DNA from: Alphaproteobacteria bacterium
Lineage (GTDB): Bacteria; Pseudomonadota; Alphaproteobacteria; Geminicoccales; Geminicoccaceae
Reading direction: 5' to 3'
Assembly (NCBI GenBank): GCA_026990035.1
Contig: JALSIM010000032.1
Span: forward strand, 62,001 to 126,000
DNA: 64,000 bases
Under the pieces are notes generated by a model. It had not been told where the DNA came from. It did no database searches and was given only the letters and a program-made list of their open reading frames with translations. How positions within the stretch are numbered: the stretch's first letter is position 1; the number at the start of each line of letters is the position of its first letter. A program made the translations under genes and the position numbers. Below, one piece after another: positions 1 through 7,587 of the stretch.

Positions 1-2
1 CC

Positions 3-479
3 ACCGACATCGCCACCTTCTGGTGGCGGCTCGCCGGAACCGTCCTGCTCGCGGCGGTGGCCGGCGTGGTGCTGGTCGGGGCCGTCATGCATCGGCGTTT
101 CCGGCTGTTCGGCCATCTCGTCGATCTGCCGGGGTTTTCCGCGACCGTGGTGCTGATTTTGCTCGGGGTCGGGGACCTGCTCGGGATCGCCGCCGCCCTC
201 CACGTACTGCTGCCGGCCGATCTCCATCTCGGCTTCTTCCAGACCCTCAACATCTTCGTCGCCGCCCTGGCCCTGGGTCTCGTCAGCAACGTGCCGGGCA
301 GTCTCGGCGTGTTCGAAGGGGCCGTGGTGCTGCTGATCGGGCCGCCGCCGAGCCTCGCCGCGCCGCTGATCAGCTCGCTCATCATGTTCCGCGCGGTCTA
401 CTACATGCTGCCGCTGCTGCTGGCGATCCTGAGCTTCGGTGCCGTCGAACTGCTGCGCCTGCGCCACCGGCGGAGCTGA
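3..479 (+). CDS. Lysylphosphatidylglycerol synthase transmembrane/UPF0104-like membrane protein, C-terminal part
   Basis: The reading frame is already open at the left edge, so only the last 158 residues are seen. They contain several hydrophobic helices and a conserved segment reading NVPGSLGVFEGAVV. That segment matches the PGGxGxFE signature of the flippase-like membrane domain found in MprF and UPF0104 proteins. These proteins move or modify lipids in the inner membrane, but the substrate cannot be told from this fragment. The gene ends 25 bases before the stop codon of the convergent dehydrogenase gene. Family assignment is fairly secure; the function is not. Confidence 0.75.
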   Translation, partial: TDIATFWWRLAGTVLLAAVAGVVLVGAVMHRRFRLFGHLVDLPGFSATVVLILLGVGDLLGIAAALHVLLPADLHLGFFQTLNIFVAALALGLVSNVPGSLGVFEGAVVLLIGPPPSLAAPLISSLIMFRAVYYMLPLLLAILSFGAVELLRLRHRRS

Positions 480-504
480 ACCGCGGTACGGCCGATCGGA
501 ACGG

Positions 505-2808
505 TCAGGCGAGCAGGGCGCCGACCCGTTCCAGCAGCCGCCAGAGCCGGTGCGGGGTCGCCGGCATGTCCACATGATGGATGCCGTAGCCGGCGAGGGC
601 GTCGACGACGGCGTTGATCACCGCCGGCGGCGCGCCGATCGCTCCCGCCTCGCCGGCCCCCTTCACGCCGAGGGGATTGGTCCGGCAGGGGATCACCACC
701 CAGTCGAAATCGAAGGCGGGCAGATCGTCGGCCCGGGGCAGGACGTAATCCATCAGCGAGCCCGAGAGGAGCTGACCGCTCTCCGGATCGTAGACCGTCC
801 GCTCCAGCAGCGCCTGACCGATCCCCTGGGCGAGACCGCCGTGAACCTGGCCCGCGAGCAGGGCCGGGTTCACCACCACGCCGAAATCGTCCACGACGGT
901 GTAGCGTTCGATCCGCGGGACGCCCGTCGCGCGGTCGATCGACAATTCGCAGACGTGACAGCCGTTGGGGAAGGTCGGGGCTTCGGGCTGGAAACTGTCG
1001 CTCTCCTCCAGACCGCCGGCCGCCGCCGCCACCTCGACCAGCGAGAGGCGACGATCGGTGCCGAGGATGAAGAAACTCCCCTCGGCGAAGCCGATGTCGG
1101 TGGTCGCCGCCTCCAGCATCTCGGCGGCCCGTTCCCGCGCCCGGGCGACCAGGCGCTCGCCGGCCCGCAGGACGGCGGCGCCGCCGATGGGGATCGACCG
1201 CGAGCCACCGGTGCCGCGGCCGCTGGCGACGAGATCGGTATCGCCCTGGACGACTTCGATGTCGGCGAAGGGCAGGCCGAGCCGGTCGGCGACGATCTGG
1301 GCGTAGGCCGTCTCGTGGCCCTGGCCGTTGTTCTGGGTGCCGATGTAGAGCCGCAGCCGACCGTCCGGCCGGAGCTCGAGGCGGGCCTCTTCCGGCGAGC
1401 CGCCGGCACAGCGCTCGATGTAGTAGGCGACACCGAGCCCGAGCAGCCGGCCCGCCGCGGCCGCCGCCTGCCGCCGCCCGGCGAAGCCGGCGACATCGGC
1501 GCGGGCGAGGGCGGCGTCGAGAAGGCGCGGAAAATCGCCCGAATCGTATGTGTAGCCGAGCGCGGTGCGATAGGGCATCGCCGCGGGCGGAACGAAGTTG
1601 CGGCGGCGGAAGGCGATCGGGTCGCAACCGAGTTCGCGGGCGGCGAAATCGACCGCCCGCTCGACCGCATAGGCCGCCTCGGGACGCCCGGCACCCCGAT
1701 AGGCATCGACCGGCGCCGTGTTGGTGAACACGCAGCGCACCCGGTAGTGGGCCGCCTCGAAACGATAGACCCCGGTGTACATGTAGGCGCCGCATTCGGT
1801 CGGGATGAAGGGCCCCACCTGCGACAGATAGGCGCCGAGGTTGGCGATCGCGGAGGCGCGGATGGCGGTCATCCGGCCGTCTGCGTCGACGGCGATGGAA
1901 ACGGTGGTCACATGGTCGCGGCCGTGGGTGTCGGCGAGGAAGGATTCGGTCCGTTCCGCCACCCATCTGACCGGTCGCCGGAGAATCCGGGCGGCGTGGA
2001 GGCAGACCGGATACTCGGGAAAGACGAAGATCTTCATGCCGAAGGCACCGCCCACGTCGCGGGTGACCACCCGGAGCTTCTCCCTGGGAATGCGCAGCAC
2101 CTTCTCGGCCAGGATACGCTGCATGCCGTGAACCCCCTGACTGCCGACGGTCAGGGTCAGGCGGTCGGTTCCCGGATCGTATTCGGCGAGACAGGCCCGC
2201 GTCTCCATCGGATTGACGACGATCCGGTTGTTGACCAAGGTCAGCTCAAGGACGCGGTGGGCCGCTGCGAACCGGCGATCGACCGCCTCGGCGTCCCCGG
2301 TCTCCCAGTCGAGCGCCAGATTGCCGGGGGCCTCGGGCCAGATCTGCGGCGCCTCCGGATCGAGGGCACGGCCGGTGTCGACGATGGCGGCGAGGGGGTC
2401 GTAATCGACGAGGATCGTCTCGGCGGCGTCGCGTGCGGCGTGGGGGGTCTCGGCGATCACCGCCGCCACCGGATCGCCGACGAAGCGCACCCGTTCGCGC
2501 GCCAGCACCGGCCGCTCCGGCGCCGCCATCGGCGTCCCGTCCCGGTTTTCGTAGAGGGTCGTGCAGGGCAGCGGGCCGATCCCCGCGGCATCGAGCTCGG
2601 CGCCGGTGAGGATGGCGAGGACGCCCGGCATGCTCAGGGCCCGGGTGCAATCCAGGGAACGGATGCGGGCATGGGCGTGGGGCGAGCGCAGGAAGACCGC
2701 ATGGGCGCAGCCGGGCGGCGGCCCGTCGTCGGTGAAACGGCCCCGCCCGGTGATCAGGCGGGCATCCTCCTTGCGTGTGATGGCTTGTCCGAGACCGAAC
2801 TGGCCCAT
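505..2808 (-). CDS. Xanthine dehydrogenase/CO dehydrogenase-type molybdopterin-binding large subunit
   Basis: A protein of about 767 residues of the molybdenum hydroxylase large-subunit family (CoxL/XdhB-like). It starts with the usual GLGQAITRKEDARLITG region. In the middle it has the cofactor-loop signature AYRGAGRPEAAY, which is the form seen in CoxL-like form II proteins and not the AYxCSFR loop of true CO dehydrogenase. Near the C-terminus it has GAGEAGAIGAPPA, which carries the conserved active-site Glu. The start at 2808 is chosen because homologues begin here and TAGGAG lies 11 bases upstream; an upstream extension is possible. The FAD and 2Fe-2S subunits that normally accompany it are not adjacent, so partners must be encoded elsewhere. 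The substrate is unknown. Confidence 0.9.
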   Translation of the reverse strand: MGQFGLGQAITRKEDARLITGRGRFTDDGPPPGCAHAVFLRSPHAHARIRSLDCTRALSMPGVLAILTGAELDAAGIGPLPCTTLYENRDGTPMAAPERPVLARERVRFVGDPVAAVIAETPHAARDAAETILVDYDPLAAIVDTGRALDPEAPQIWPEAPGNLALDWETGDAEAVDRRFAAAHRVLELTLVNNRIVVNPMETRACLAEYDPGTDRLTLTVGSQGVHGMQRILAEKVLRIPREKLRVVTRDVGGAFGMKIFVFPEYPVCLHAARILRRPVRWVAERTESFLADTHGRDHVTTVSIAVDADGRMTAIRASAIANLGAYLSQVGPFIPTECGAYMYTGVYRFEAAHYRVRCVFTNTAPVDAYRGAGRPEAAYAVERAVDFAARELGCDPIAFRRRNFVPPAAMPYRTALGYTYDSGDFPRLLDAALARADVAGFAGRRQAAAAAGRLLGLGVAYYIERCAGGSPEEARLELRPDGRLRLYIGTQNNGQGHETAYAQIVADRLGLPFADIEVVQGDTDLVASGRGTGGSRSIPIGGAAVLRAGERLVARARERAAEMLEAATTDIGFAEGSFFILGTDRRLSLVEVAAAAGGLEESDSFQPEAPTFPNGCHVCELSIDRATGVPRIERYTVVDDFGVVVNPALLAGQVHGGLAQGIGQALLERTVYDPESGQLLSGSLMDYVLPRADDLPAFDFDWVVIPCRTNPLGVKGAGEAGAIGAPPAVINAVVDALAGYGIHHVDMPATPHRLWRLLERVGALLA

Positions 2809-2900
2809 TCCTTCCCCCGCTCCTATGTTGACCCGGCGGCACCGCTCGCCGGCCGTCGATGGCGCTGCCATAGCGTCGATCGGGCAAGGATGCGAGCCTC

Positions 2901-3605
2901 ATGATCCCGCTCAAGGACTACAATCCGACCAGGCGCCGGCCGATCGTCACCGTCGGCCTCGTGCTTCTCGGCGTGGTCGTGTTCCTCTGGCAGATCTCCG
3001 AGGGGGCGCGGGGTTTCGAACGTACGGTCTACGGGCTGGGGATGATCCCGGCGGTGCTCACCGGCCAGGCGAGGCTGGCTCCCGAGCTGGAGATGGTGGC
3101 TCCCTGGGCGACCCTCTTCACCTCGATGTTCCTGCACGGCGGCTGGATGCATCTGATCGGCAACATGCTGTACCTCTGGATCTTCGGCAACAACGTCGAG
3201 GACCGCCTCGGGCACGGCGCCTTCCTGCTGTTCTATCTGGCCTCCGGCCTCGCCGCCGCGGCGGCCCAGATCCTCCCGGATCCCGGGGCCGAGACGCCGA
3301 TGGTGGGGGCGAGCGGGGCCATCTCCGGGGTGCTCGGCGCTTATCTGGTCTTCTTTCCGCGGGCCCGGGTCCTGGTGCTCGTTCCGGTGGGCTTCCTGTT
3401 CATCTATACCTTGCCGGCGGGCTGGCTGCTCGGTTTCTGGTTCTTCTTCCAGATCCTGAGCGCCCTGGTGACCCCGCCGACGGCCGGCGGTGTGGCCTGG
3501 TGGGCGCATATCGGGGGATTCGCCTTCGGGGTGCTGGTCGCCGTGCTGCTGCGAGGGGGCATCCGACGCAAACCGCCGTTGCCGCGTCGCGGGCCCTGGG
3601 GATAG
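2901..3605 (+). CDS. Rhomboid family intramembrane serine protease
   Basis: A 234-residue polytopic membrane protein. Its features are the L1-loop region (HGGWMHLIGNMLYLWIFG), the nucleophile motif GASGAISGVLG with Ser in GxSG, and the late helix WWAHIGGFAFG that supplies the catalytic His. This Ser-His dyad is the hallmark of rhomboid proteases, which cut transmembrane substrates within the membrane. Six to seven hydrophobic segments are visible. It is divergent from the dehydrogenase gene, with a 92-base gap. A six-base-pair GC hairpin lies right after the stop. The physiological substrate is unknown. Confidence 0.93.
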   Translation: MIPLKDYNPTRRRPIVTVGLVLLGVVVFLWQISEGARGFERTVYGLGMIPAVLTGQARLAPELEMVAPWATLFTSMFLHGGWMHLIGNMLYLWIFGNNVEDRLGHGAFLLFYLASGLAAAAAQILPDPGAETPMVGASGAISGVLGAYLVFFPRARVLVLVPVGFLFIYTLPAGWLLGFWFFFQILSALVTPPTAGGVAWWAHIGGFAFGVLVAVLLRGGIRRKPPLPRRGPWG

Positions 3606-3822
3606 GCCCGGTGGCCGGGCGGATCCTCCGGCTCGGCGGCGGGGCGAAACGAAAAATGCCGGAGGTGCCGTCGCGCGGCTGCCGGATCTCCCGCCGGCCG
3701 CGCGGTCCGACGACCCGCCGACGGGCGTTCCGAGGCGCCGCTTCCGGGCGGTACGGGCGTGGTTCCGTGTGCTTTCAGGAAATTTTTATCCAAATGACAT
3801 CACAATTGTTCTTGTCTTGTAG

Positions 3823-3876
3823 GTTAAAGTAACTCTTCTTTAATCATTTACCGTATTGCGCCATCGTTAAAGTAAC
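3823..3876 (+). repeat. Direct repeat pair GTTAAAGTAAC in the rpfF promoter
   Basis: Two identical 11-base copies at 3823-3833 and 3866-3876. Their starts are 43 bases apart, close to four helical turns, so proteins bound to both would lie on the same face of the DNA. The second copy is part of the CtrA box; the first contains a TTAA half-site. It may be a second CtrA half-site or a site for another regulator. Confidence 0.6.
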
Positions 3877-3882
3877 GTTAAC
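3867..3882 (+). promoter_or_regulatory. CtrA-binding box upstream of rpfF
   Basis: The sequence TTAA-AGTAACG-TTAAC is an exact match to the full alphaproteobacterial CtrA consensus TTAA-N7-TTAAC. It lies 90 bases before the rpfF start codon, within the only AT-rich stretch nearby. CtrA is the master cell-cycle/motility response regulator; whether it activates or represses here cannot be read from sequence. The left half overlaps the second copy of the GTTAAAGTAAC repeat. Confidence 0.75.
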
Positions 3883-3971
3883 CTTTCTCTTGTAGAGGCA
3901 CGGAGAGGGACACCGGTCGTCGCCCTCGGCAGCCCGGCAAGTGGCGACGCACCAACCAAAGGAGAACGGAG

Positions 3972-4922
3972 ATGGCGGTATCACGGCGGGATCTTCGGGC
4001 ACTGACGGGCAAGGCGGAGCAGGACCTCACGCCATCGCCGGCGGCTTCGGCGGCGATCCTCCCGTTCAAGCGCGAGCGGGGTCGGCCGGACATCGCCTTC
4101 GAGAACCTGACCGCCACCCTGGAAGAGGAAACCGGCATTCTCTGGGCCGAGATGCATCATCTCGAGCGGGCCTGCTTCACCCGCCCGCTGATGCGCGACG
4201 GCCGCCAGTTCCAGCTCTATCTCAAGCGGCTCTATCAGGGGGCCGGTGTCGAGGAGATGCCGTTCCGCTACCTCGCCTGGGTGTCCCGGGCCAAGGGGGC
4301 CTGGAGCCTCGGCGGCGATCTTTCGGTCTTCACCGCCCTCATCCGGGCCCGGGATCGCGAGGCGCTGCGCGCCTACGCCCATCTTTCCGTCGACGTCCTG
4401 TACGACAACTACCGCAACCTCGAGCTGCCGATCCTGACCGCGGCGGTGATCGAGGGCGACGCCGTGGGCGGCGGCTTCGAGGCCATGCTGACCAACGATT
4501 TCGTGATCGCCGAGCGCGGCGCCAAGTTCGGCCTGCCGGAGATCCTCTTCAACCTGTTCCCCGGGATGGGCGCGTACAGCTTCCTGCGCCGTCGGGTCGG
4601 CGAGGTGGAAGCCCGCCGGCTGATCGAGGACGGCCGCACCCGCAGCGCCGACGAGCTGCACGAGCTCGGCCTCGTCGACATCGTCTGCGAAAAGGGCGAG
4701 GGGCGCGATCGCCTGCGCCGGCACGTGCAGGCCAACCCGCGTCGCTTCCGCACCGAGCTCGCCCTGCGCCGCATGCGCAATCGGGTGGAGCCGGTCACCA
4801 AGTCCGAGCTCGTCGATATCGTCGAGCTCTGGGTCGATCTGGCGCTGGCCCTCGACGAGCAGGATCTGCGGCGGATGGACTGCCTCGCCCGCCACCAGCA
4901 GCGGCGCCGGGCCGCGGCCTGA
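3972..4922 (+). CDS. rpfF: DSF-family signal synthase (RpfF-like crotonase)
   Basis: A 316-residue crotonase-fold protein of the RpfF type. RpfF dehydrates and deacylates 3-hydroxyacyl-ACP to release cis-2-unsaturated fatty acid signals. The diagnostic motifs are SLGGDLSVF, EGDAVGGGFEAML and FGLPEILFNLFPGMGAYSFL. The two expected catalytic glutamates are Glu170 and Glu190, separated by 20 residues exactly as Glu141/Glu161 in Xanthomonas RpfF. The length also fits DSF synthases better than ordinary enoyl-CoA hydratases. AAAGGAG lies 7 bases before the ATG. It is convergent with the rpfC-like kinase gene (57-base gap), the same arrangement as rpfF and rpfGHC in Xanthomonas. Expression is probably CtrA-linked through the upstream box. 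The acyl chain produced is unknown. Confidence 0.9.
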   Translation: MAVSRRDLRALTGKAEQDLTPSPAASAAILPFKRERGRPDIAFENLTATLEEETGILWAEMHHLERACFTRPLMRDGRQFQLYLKRLYQGAGVEEMPFRYLAWVSRAKGAWSLGGDLSVFTALIRARDREALRAYAHLSVDVLYDNYRNLELPILTAAVIEGDAVGGGFEAMLTNDFVIAERGAKFGLPEILFNLFPGMGAYSFLRRRVGEVEARRLIEDGRTRSADELHELGLVDIVCEKGEGRDRLRRHVQANPRRFRTELALRRMRNRVEPVTKSELVDIVELWVDLALALDEQDLRRMDCLARHQQRRRAAA

Positions 4923-4979
4923 GAACCGCCACCGGACGAGACCGCAGCCGATGGGCGGCGACGCGGTTCCCGCCGGGCG

Positions 4980-7583
4980 TCAACTGCCGGGAGCCCGGAG
5001 ACCGGCGCCGCGCCCGCCCGCCCGATAGCGCCGCAGGGCCTCGCGCACCCGCTCCAGCTCCTGCCGCGCCTCGGCCACTTCCTGCCGGCCGCGCATGATC
5101 AGCGCGTGATCGTCGAGTTTGCGCCAGGACAGGCAATGCTCGAACAGGGCCTGGGCGCCGATATGGGCGGCGCTGCTGCGGAGCGCGTGGGCGATGTCGC
5201 GGAAGGCACGGCTGTCTCCGGCTTCCGCCGCCTTTTCCAGCTCCCCGAGCAGGGCGCCGGCGTCGGACAGGAACTCCTCGACGAGACCGGCGAGAAAGCC
5301 GTCGCCACGATCGAGTTCGGCGAGAGCCGCCAGCTTGCGTTCGTCGAGGACGCTCGCGTGCCGGGCCCTGCGGGTCGCCGGATGCGGCACGATCACGGCG
5401 CCCTGGTCCGACGGGCGGCCGGGATGCGGCGCCGCCTTCGGTCGCGCGGGTGGTGCAGGGTCGTGGGCGGCGAGGAGCTGGTCGATGGTGTCGATCAGCA
5501 GCGCGGCGTCCAGCGGCTTGGTGAGATACTCGGTGAAGCCCAGTTCCAGGCAGCGCTGGCGGGTTCGTCGGGTGGCGTCGGCGCTGAGCGCCACGAGGGG
5601 CGGCAGCTCCGCGGGCGGATGGGTGAAGCGCAGGAGCTTGACCGTTTCCGGCCCGCTCATTTCCGGCATGTTGACGTCCAGGAGCACGAGATCGAAACGC
5701 TCCTGTTCGAGCCGCTCGATGGCCTGATGGCCGTTGCCGACCAGAACCACCTCGTGGCCGGCGTGCTCCAGCACCCGCTCGATGACCATCTGGTTGGTGC
5801 GGTTGTCCTCGGCGACCAGGATGCGGGCCGGTCGGCGGGCCCGGGGGATGGCCTCCTCCGGGGGACGCGGCGCTTCGGAGATCCCCGCGGGTGCGAAGGC
5901 GGCCCGCAGCACCCGGCGCAGGATCCGATCCTCGACCGTCGCCGGCAGCGCGGCGAGGCAGGGGGATCGCGTCCCGCCACCGCCGCCGATGGTGACGATG
6001 TCCACCGGCTCGGCCCGGCAGAGCGGCAGCAGCGCCTCGGCCAGGCGGGCGAGATCGACGGGCGGCCGGGCCTCGGTCACCAGCACCACCCGCCGGCAGG
6101 TGACCCGGTCGGCGGTGGCCACCGCCTCCTCGATCGAGCTCACGGCGCGGGTCCGCACCCCCATGGCCGCCACCCGCTGCGCCAGGGCCACCGCCTGCAG
6201 CGGATGGCCGAGACAGATGGCGAAGGTCTGGTCCGGCAGTTCCTCCTCTTCCTGCGGCAACGGGGTGAAGGGCAGTTCACACCAGAAGATCGAGCCCCGC
6301 CCGGGCTCGCTTTCGATCCCGATCCGCCCGCCCAGCAGTTCGACCAGCTCGCGGGCGATGCTGAGGCCGAGTCCGGTGCCCCCGGCGCGCTCGGCACCGT
6401 CCCCGGCCTGTTCGAAACGCTCGAAGATCCGCTGCTGGGCCTCGGGTGAGACACCGATGCCGGTGTCCCGCACCTCGAAGCGCAGCCATCGTTCCGGGCC
6501 GTCTCCCGGCAGCGGCCGCACCGCGACGACGATGCCGCCCCGTTCGGTGAAGCGGATCGCGTTGGCGACCAGGTTGACCAGCACCTGGTGCAGCGGCTGC
6601 TCGCCGCCGCGGAGCCGGTACGGCGTTTCGGGATCGAGCTCGAGACGCAGATAAAGTCCCTTTTCGGCCGCCGCCGGCAGCAGCATCGCCCTGAGGGTCG
6701 CGAGCCGGCGATCGAGATCGAAGGTTACAGGCGCCACCTCGAGACCGCGCGATTCGAGCCGGGAAAGATCGAGCACCGCGTTCACCAGACCGAGCAGGCT
6801 GTGGGCGGCGGTCCGGATGGTCGCCGCCATCTCCTCCTGCTCGTGATCGAGACGGGTGGTGCGCAGGAGCTCGCTCATGCCGACGATGGCGTTGAGCGGC
6901 GTCCGGAATTCGTGGCTCATGGTGGCGAGGAAACGGCTCTTGGCCTCGTTGGCCTCGCGGGCCCGGGCCAGCGCCTGGGCCAGGCGCTGCTGGAGCACCG
7001 AGACATAGGCCGGCAGGACGATGAGGGCGAGAATGAGCGAGGCGTCGAGGACCGGATAGGCGCGCCAGTCGCGGCTGAGGACCACCACCGCGCCGAACAT
7101 CACCAGCGAAAGACCGGCGGCGGTGAACAGATAGGCACGACCGTAGCGGAAACCGTGGCCGAAGATGAGCCACAGCAGGAGGGGATAGAAGGGGGTGGCG
7201 AGATGGCCGCCGATCAGCATGGCGGCGTTGACCCCGGTGGTATCGACGAGGATGCCGGCGACCCGGCGGGCCGGCGAGGGCCGCGGCCGGCGCAGGATGT
7301 CCAGGAACAGCAGCAGGGCCGAGATCGTCCCGCCAGCGAACAGCACGCTGCTCCAGAGGAACACCTCGGCGCGTTCCTCTTCCGGGAAGGGGGCGAGGAG
7401 CATGTAGGCGTACATGCCGGCGATGACCCCGAAGCGGATCAGCGCCTGTTCGTGCTCGCTGTCTTCGCGGGCGGCGAGACGCGCCCGCAGCCGGGCCACG
7501 ATCCCCTCCGCCGGTGGCGATGGCCGCGCCCGGTTCCGATTCCGCTCCCGCGGCGACGGACCGCGATGATCGGCGGCGGTCAT
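4980..7583 (-). CDS. rpfC: RpfC-type hybrid sensor histidine kinase (DSF receptor candidate)
   Basis: 867 residues with RpfC architecture. A juxtamembrane DSEHEQALIRF segment at about 41-51 closely resembles the N-terminal input region of Xanthomonas RpfC. Next come about five membrane helices (about 52-195), then the phosphoacceptor H-box TMSHEFRTPLNAIVG with His224. The ATPase domain has N box NLVANAIRF and G boxes DTGIGVS and GTGLGLSIA. A receiver domain follows (phosphosite in FDLVLLDVNMPEMSG), then a C-terminal Hpt domain (IAHALRSSAAHIG). It would sense DSF at the inner membrane and relay phosphate to the response regulator encoded 4 bases upstream, with which it forms an operon. The RpfF-binding role of its receiver, known in Xanthomonas, is inference here. 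Confidence 0.9.
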   Translation of the reverse strand: MTAADHRGPSPRERNRNRARPSPPAEGIVARLRARLAAREDSEHEQALIRFGVIAGMYAYMLLAPFPEEERAEVFLWSSVLFAGGTISALLLFLDILRRPRPSPARRVAGILVDTTGVNAAMLIGGHLATPFYPLLLWLIFGHGFRYGRAYLFTAAGLSLVMFGAVVVLSRDWRAYPVLDASLILALIVLPAYVSVLQQRLAQALARAREANEAKSRFLATMSHEFRTPLNAIVGMSELLRTTRLDHEQEEMAATIRTAAHSLLGLVNAVLDLSRLESRGLEVAPVTFDLDRRLATLRAMLLPAAAEKGLYLRLELDPETPYRLRGGEQPLHQVLVNLVANAIRFTERGGIVVAVRPLPGDGPERWLRFEVRDTGIGVSPEAQQRIFERFEQAGDGAERAGGTGLGLSIARELVELLGGRIGIESEPGRGSIFWCELPFTPLPQEEEELPDQTFAICLGHPLQAVALAQRVAAMGVRTRAVSSIEEAVATADRVTCRRVVLVTEARPPVDLARLAEALLPLCRAEPVDIVTIGGGGGTRSPCLAALPATVEDRILRRVLRAAFAPAGISEAPRPPEEAIPRARRPARILVAEDNRTNQMVIERVLEHAGHEVVLVGNGHQAIERLEQERFDLVLLDVNMPEMSGPETVKLLRFTHPPAELPPLVALSADATRRTRQRCLELGFTEYLTKPLDAALLIDTIDQLLAAHDPAPPARPKAAPHPGRPSDQGAVIVPHPATRRARHASVLDERKLAALAELDRGDGFLAGLVEEFLSDAGALLGELEKAAEAGDSRAFRDIAHALRSSAAHIGAQALFEHCLSWRKLDDHALIMRGRQEVAEARQELERVREALRRYRAGGRGAGLRAPGS

Positions 7584-7587
7584 CGCG

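Larger units (their letters stand above)
3606..3971. other. Intergenic region with AT-rich promoter island upstream of rpfF
   Basis: No gene is seen in these 366 bases. The first part is GC-rich and starts with a small hairpin (GCCCGG-TGG-CCGGGC, 3607-3621) just after the rhomboid stop. From about 3775 to 3895 composition switches to strongly AT-rich, rare in this window. This island holds a CtrA box (3867-3882), two copies of GTTAAAGTAAC (3823-3833 and 3866-3876) and two copies of TCTTGTAG (3815-3822 and 3888-3895). It is best read as the regulated promoter of the DSF synthase gene, with a leader of several tens of bases. Confidence 0.8.

Noticed and set aside
439-2904. An open frame of over 800 codons on the strand opposite the molybdopterin subunit gene
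   Set aside because: Product is low-complexity Gly/Arg/Asp-rich without motifs; it is a typical antisense shadow in high-GC DNA. The same holds for long frames opposite imuB, dnaE2, mrcA, glnE and tyrS.
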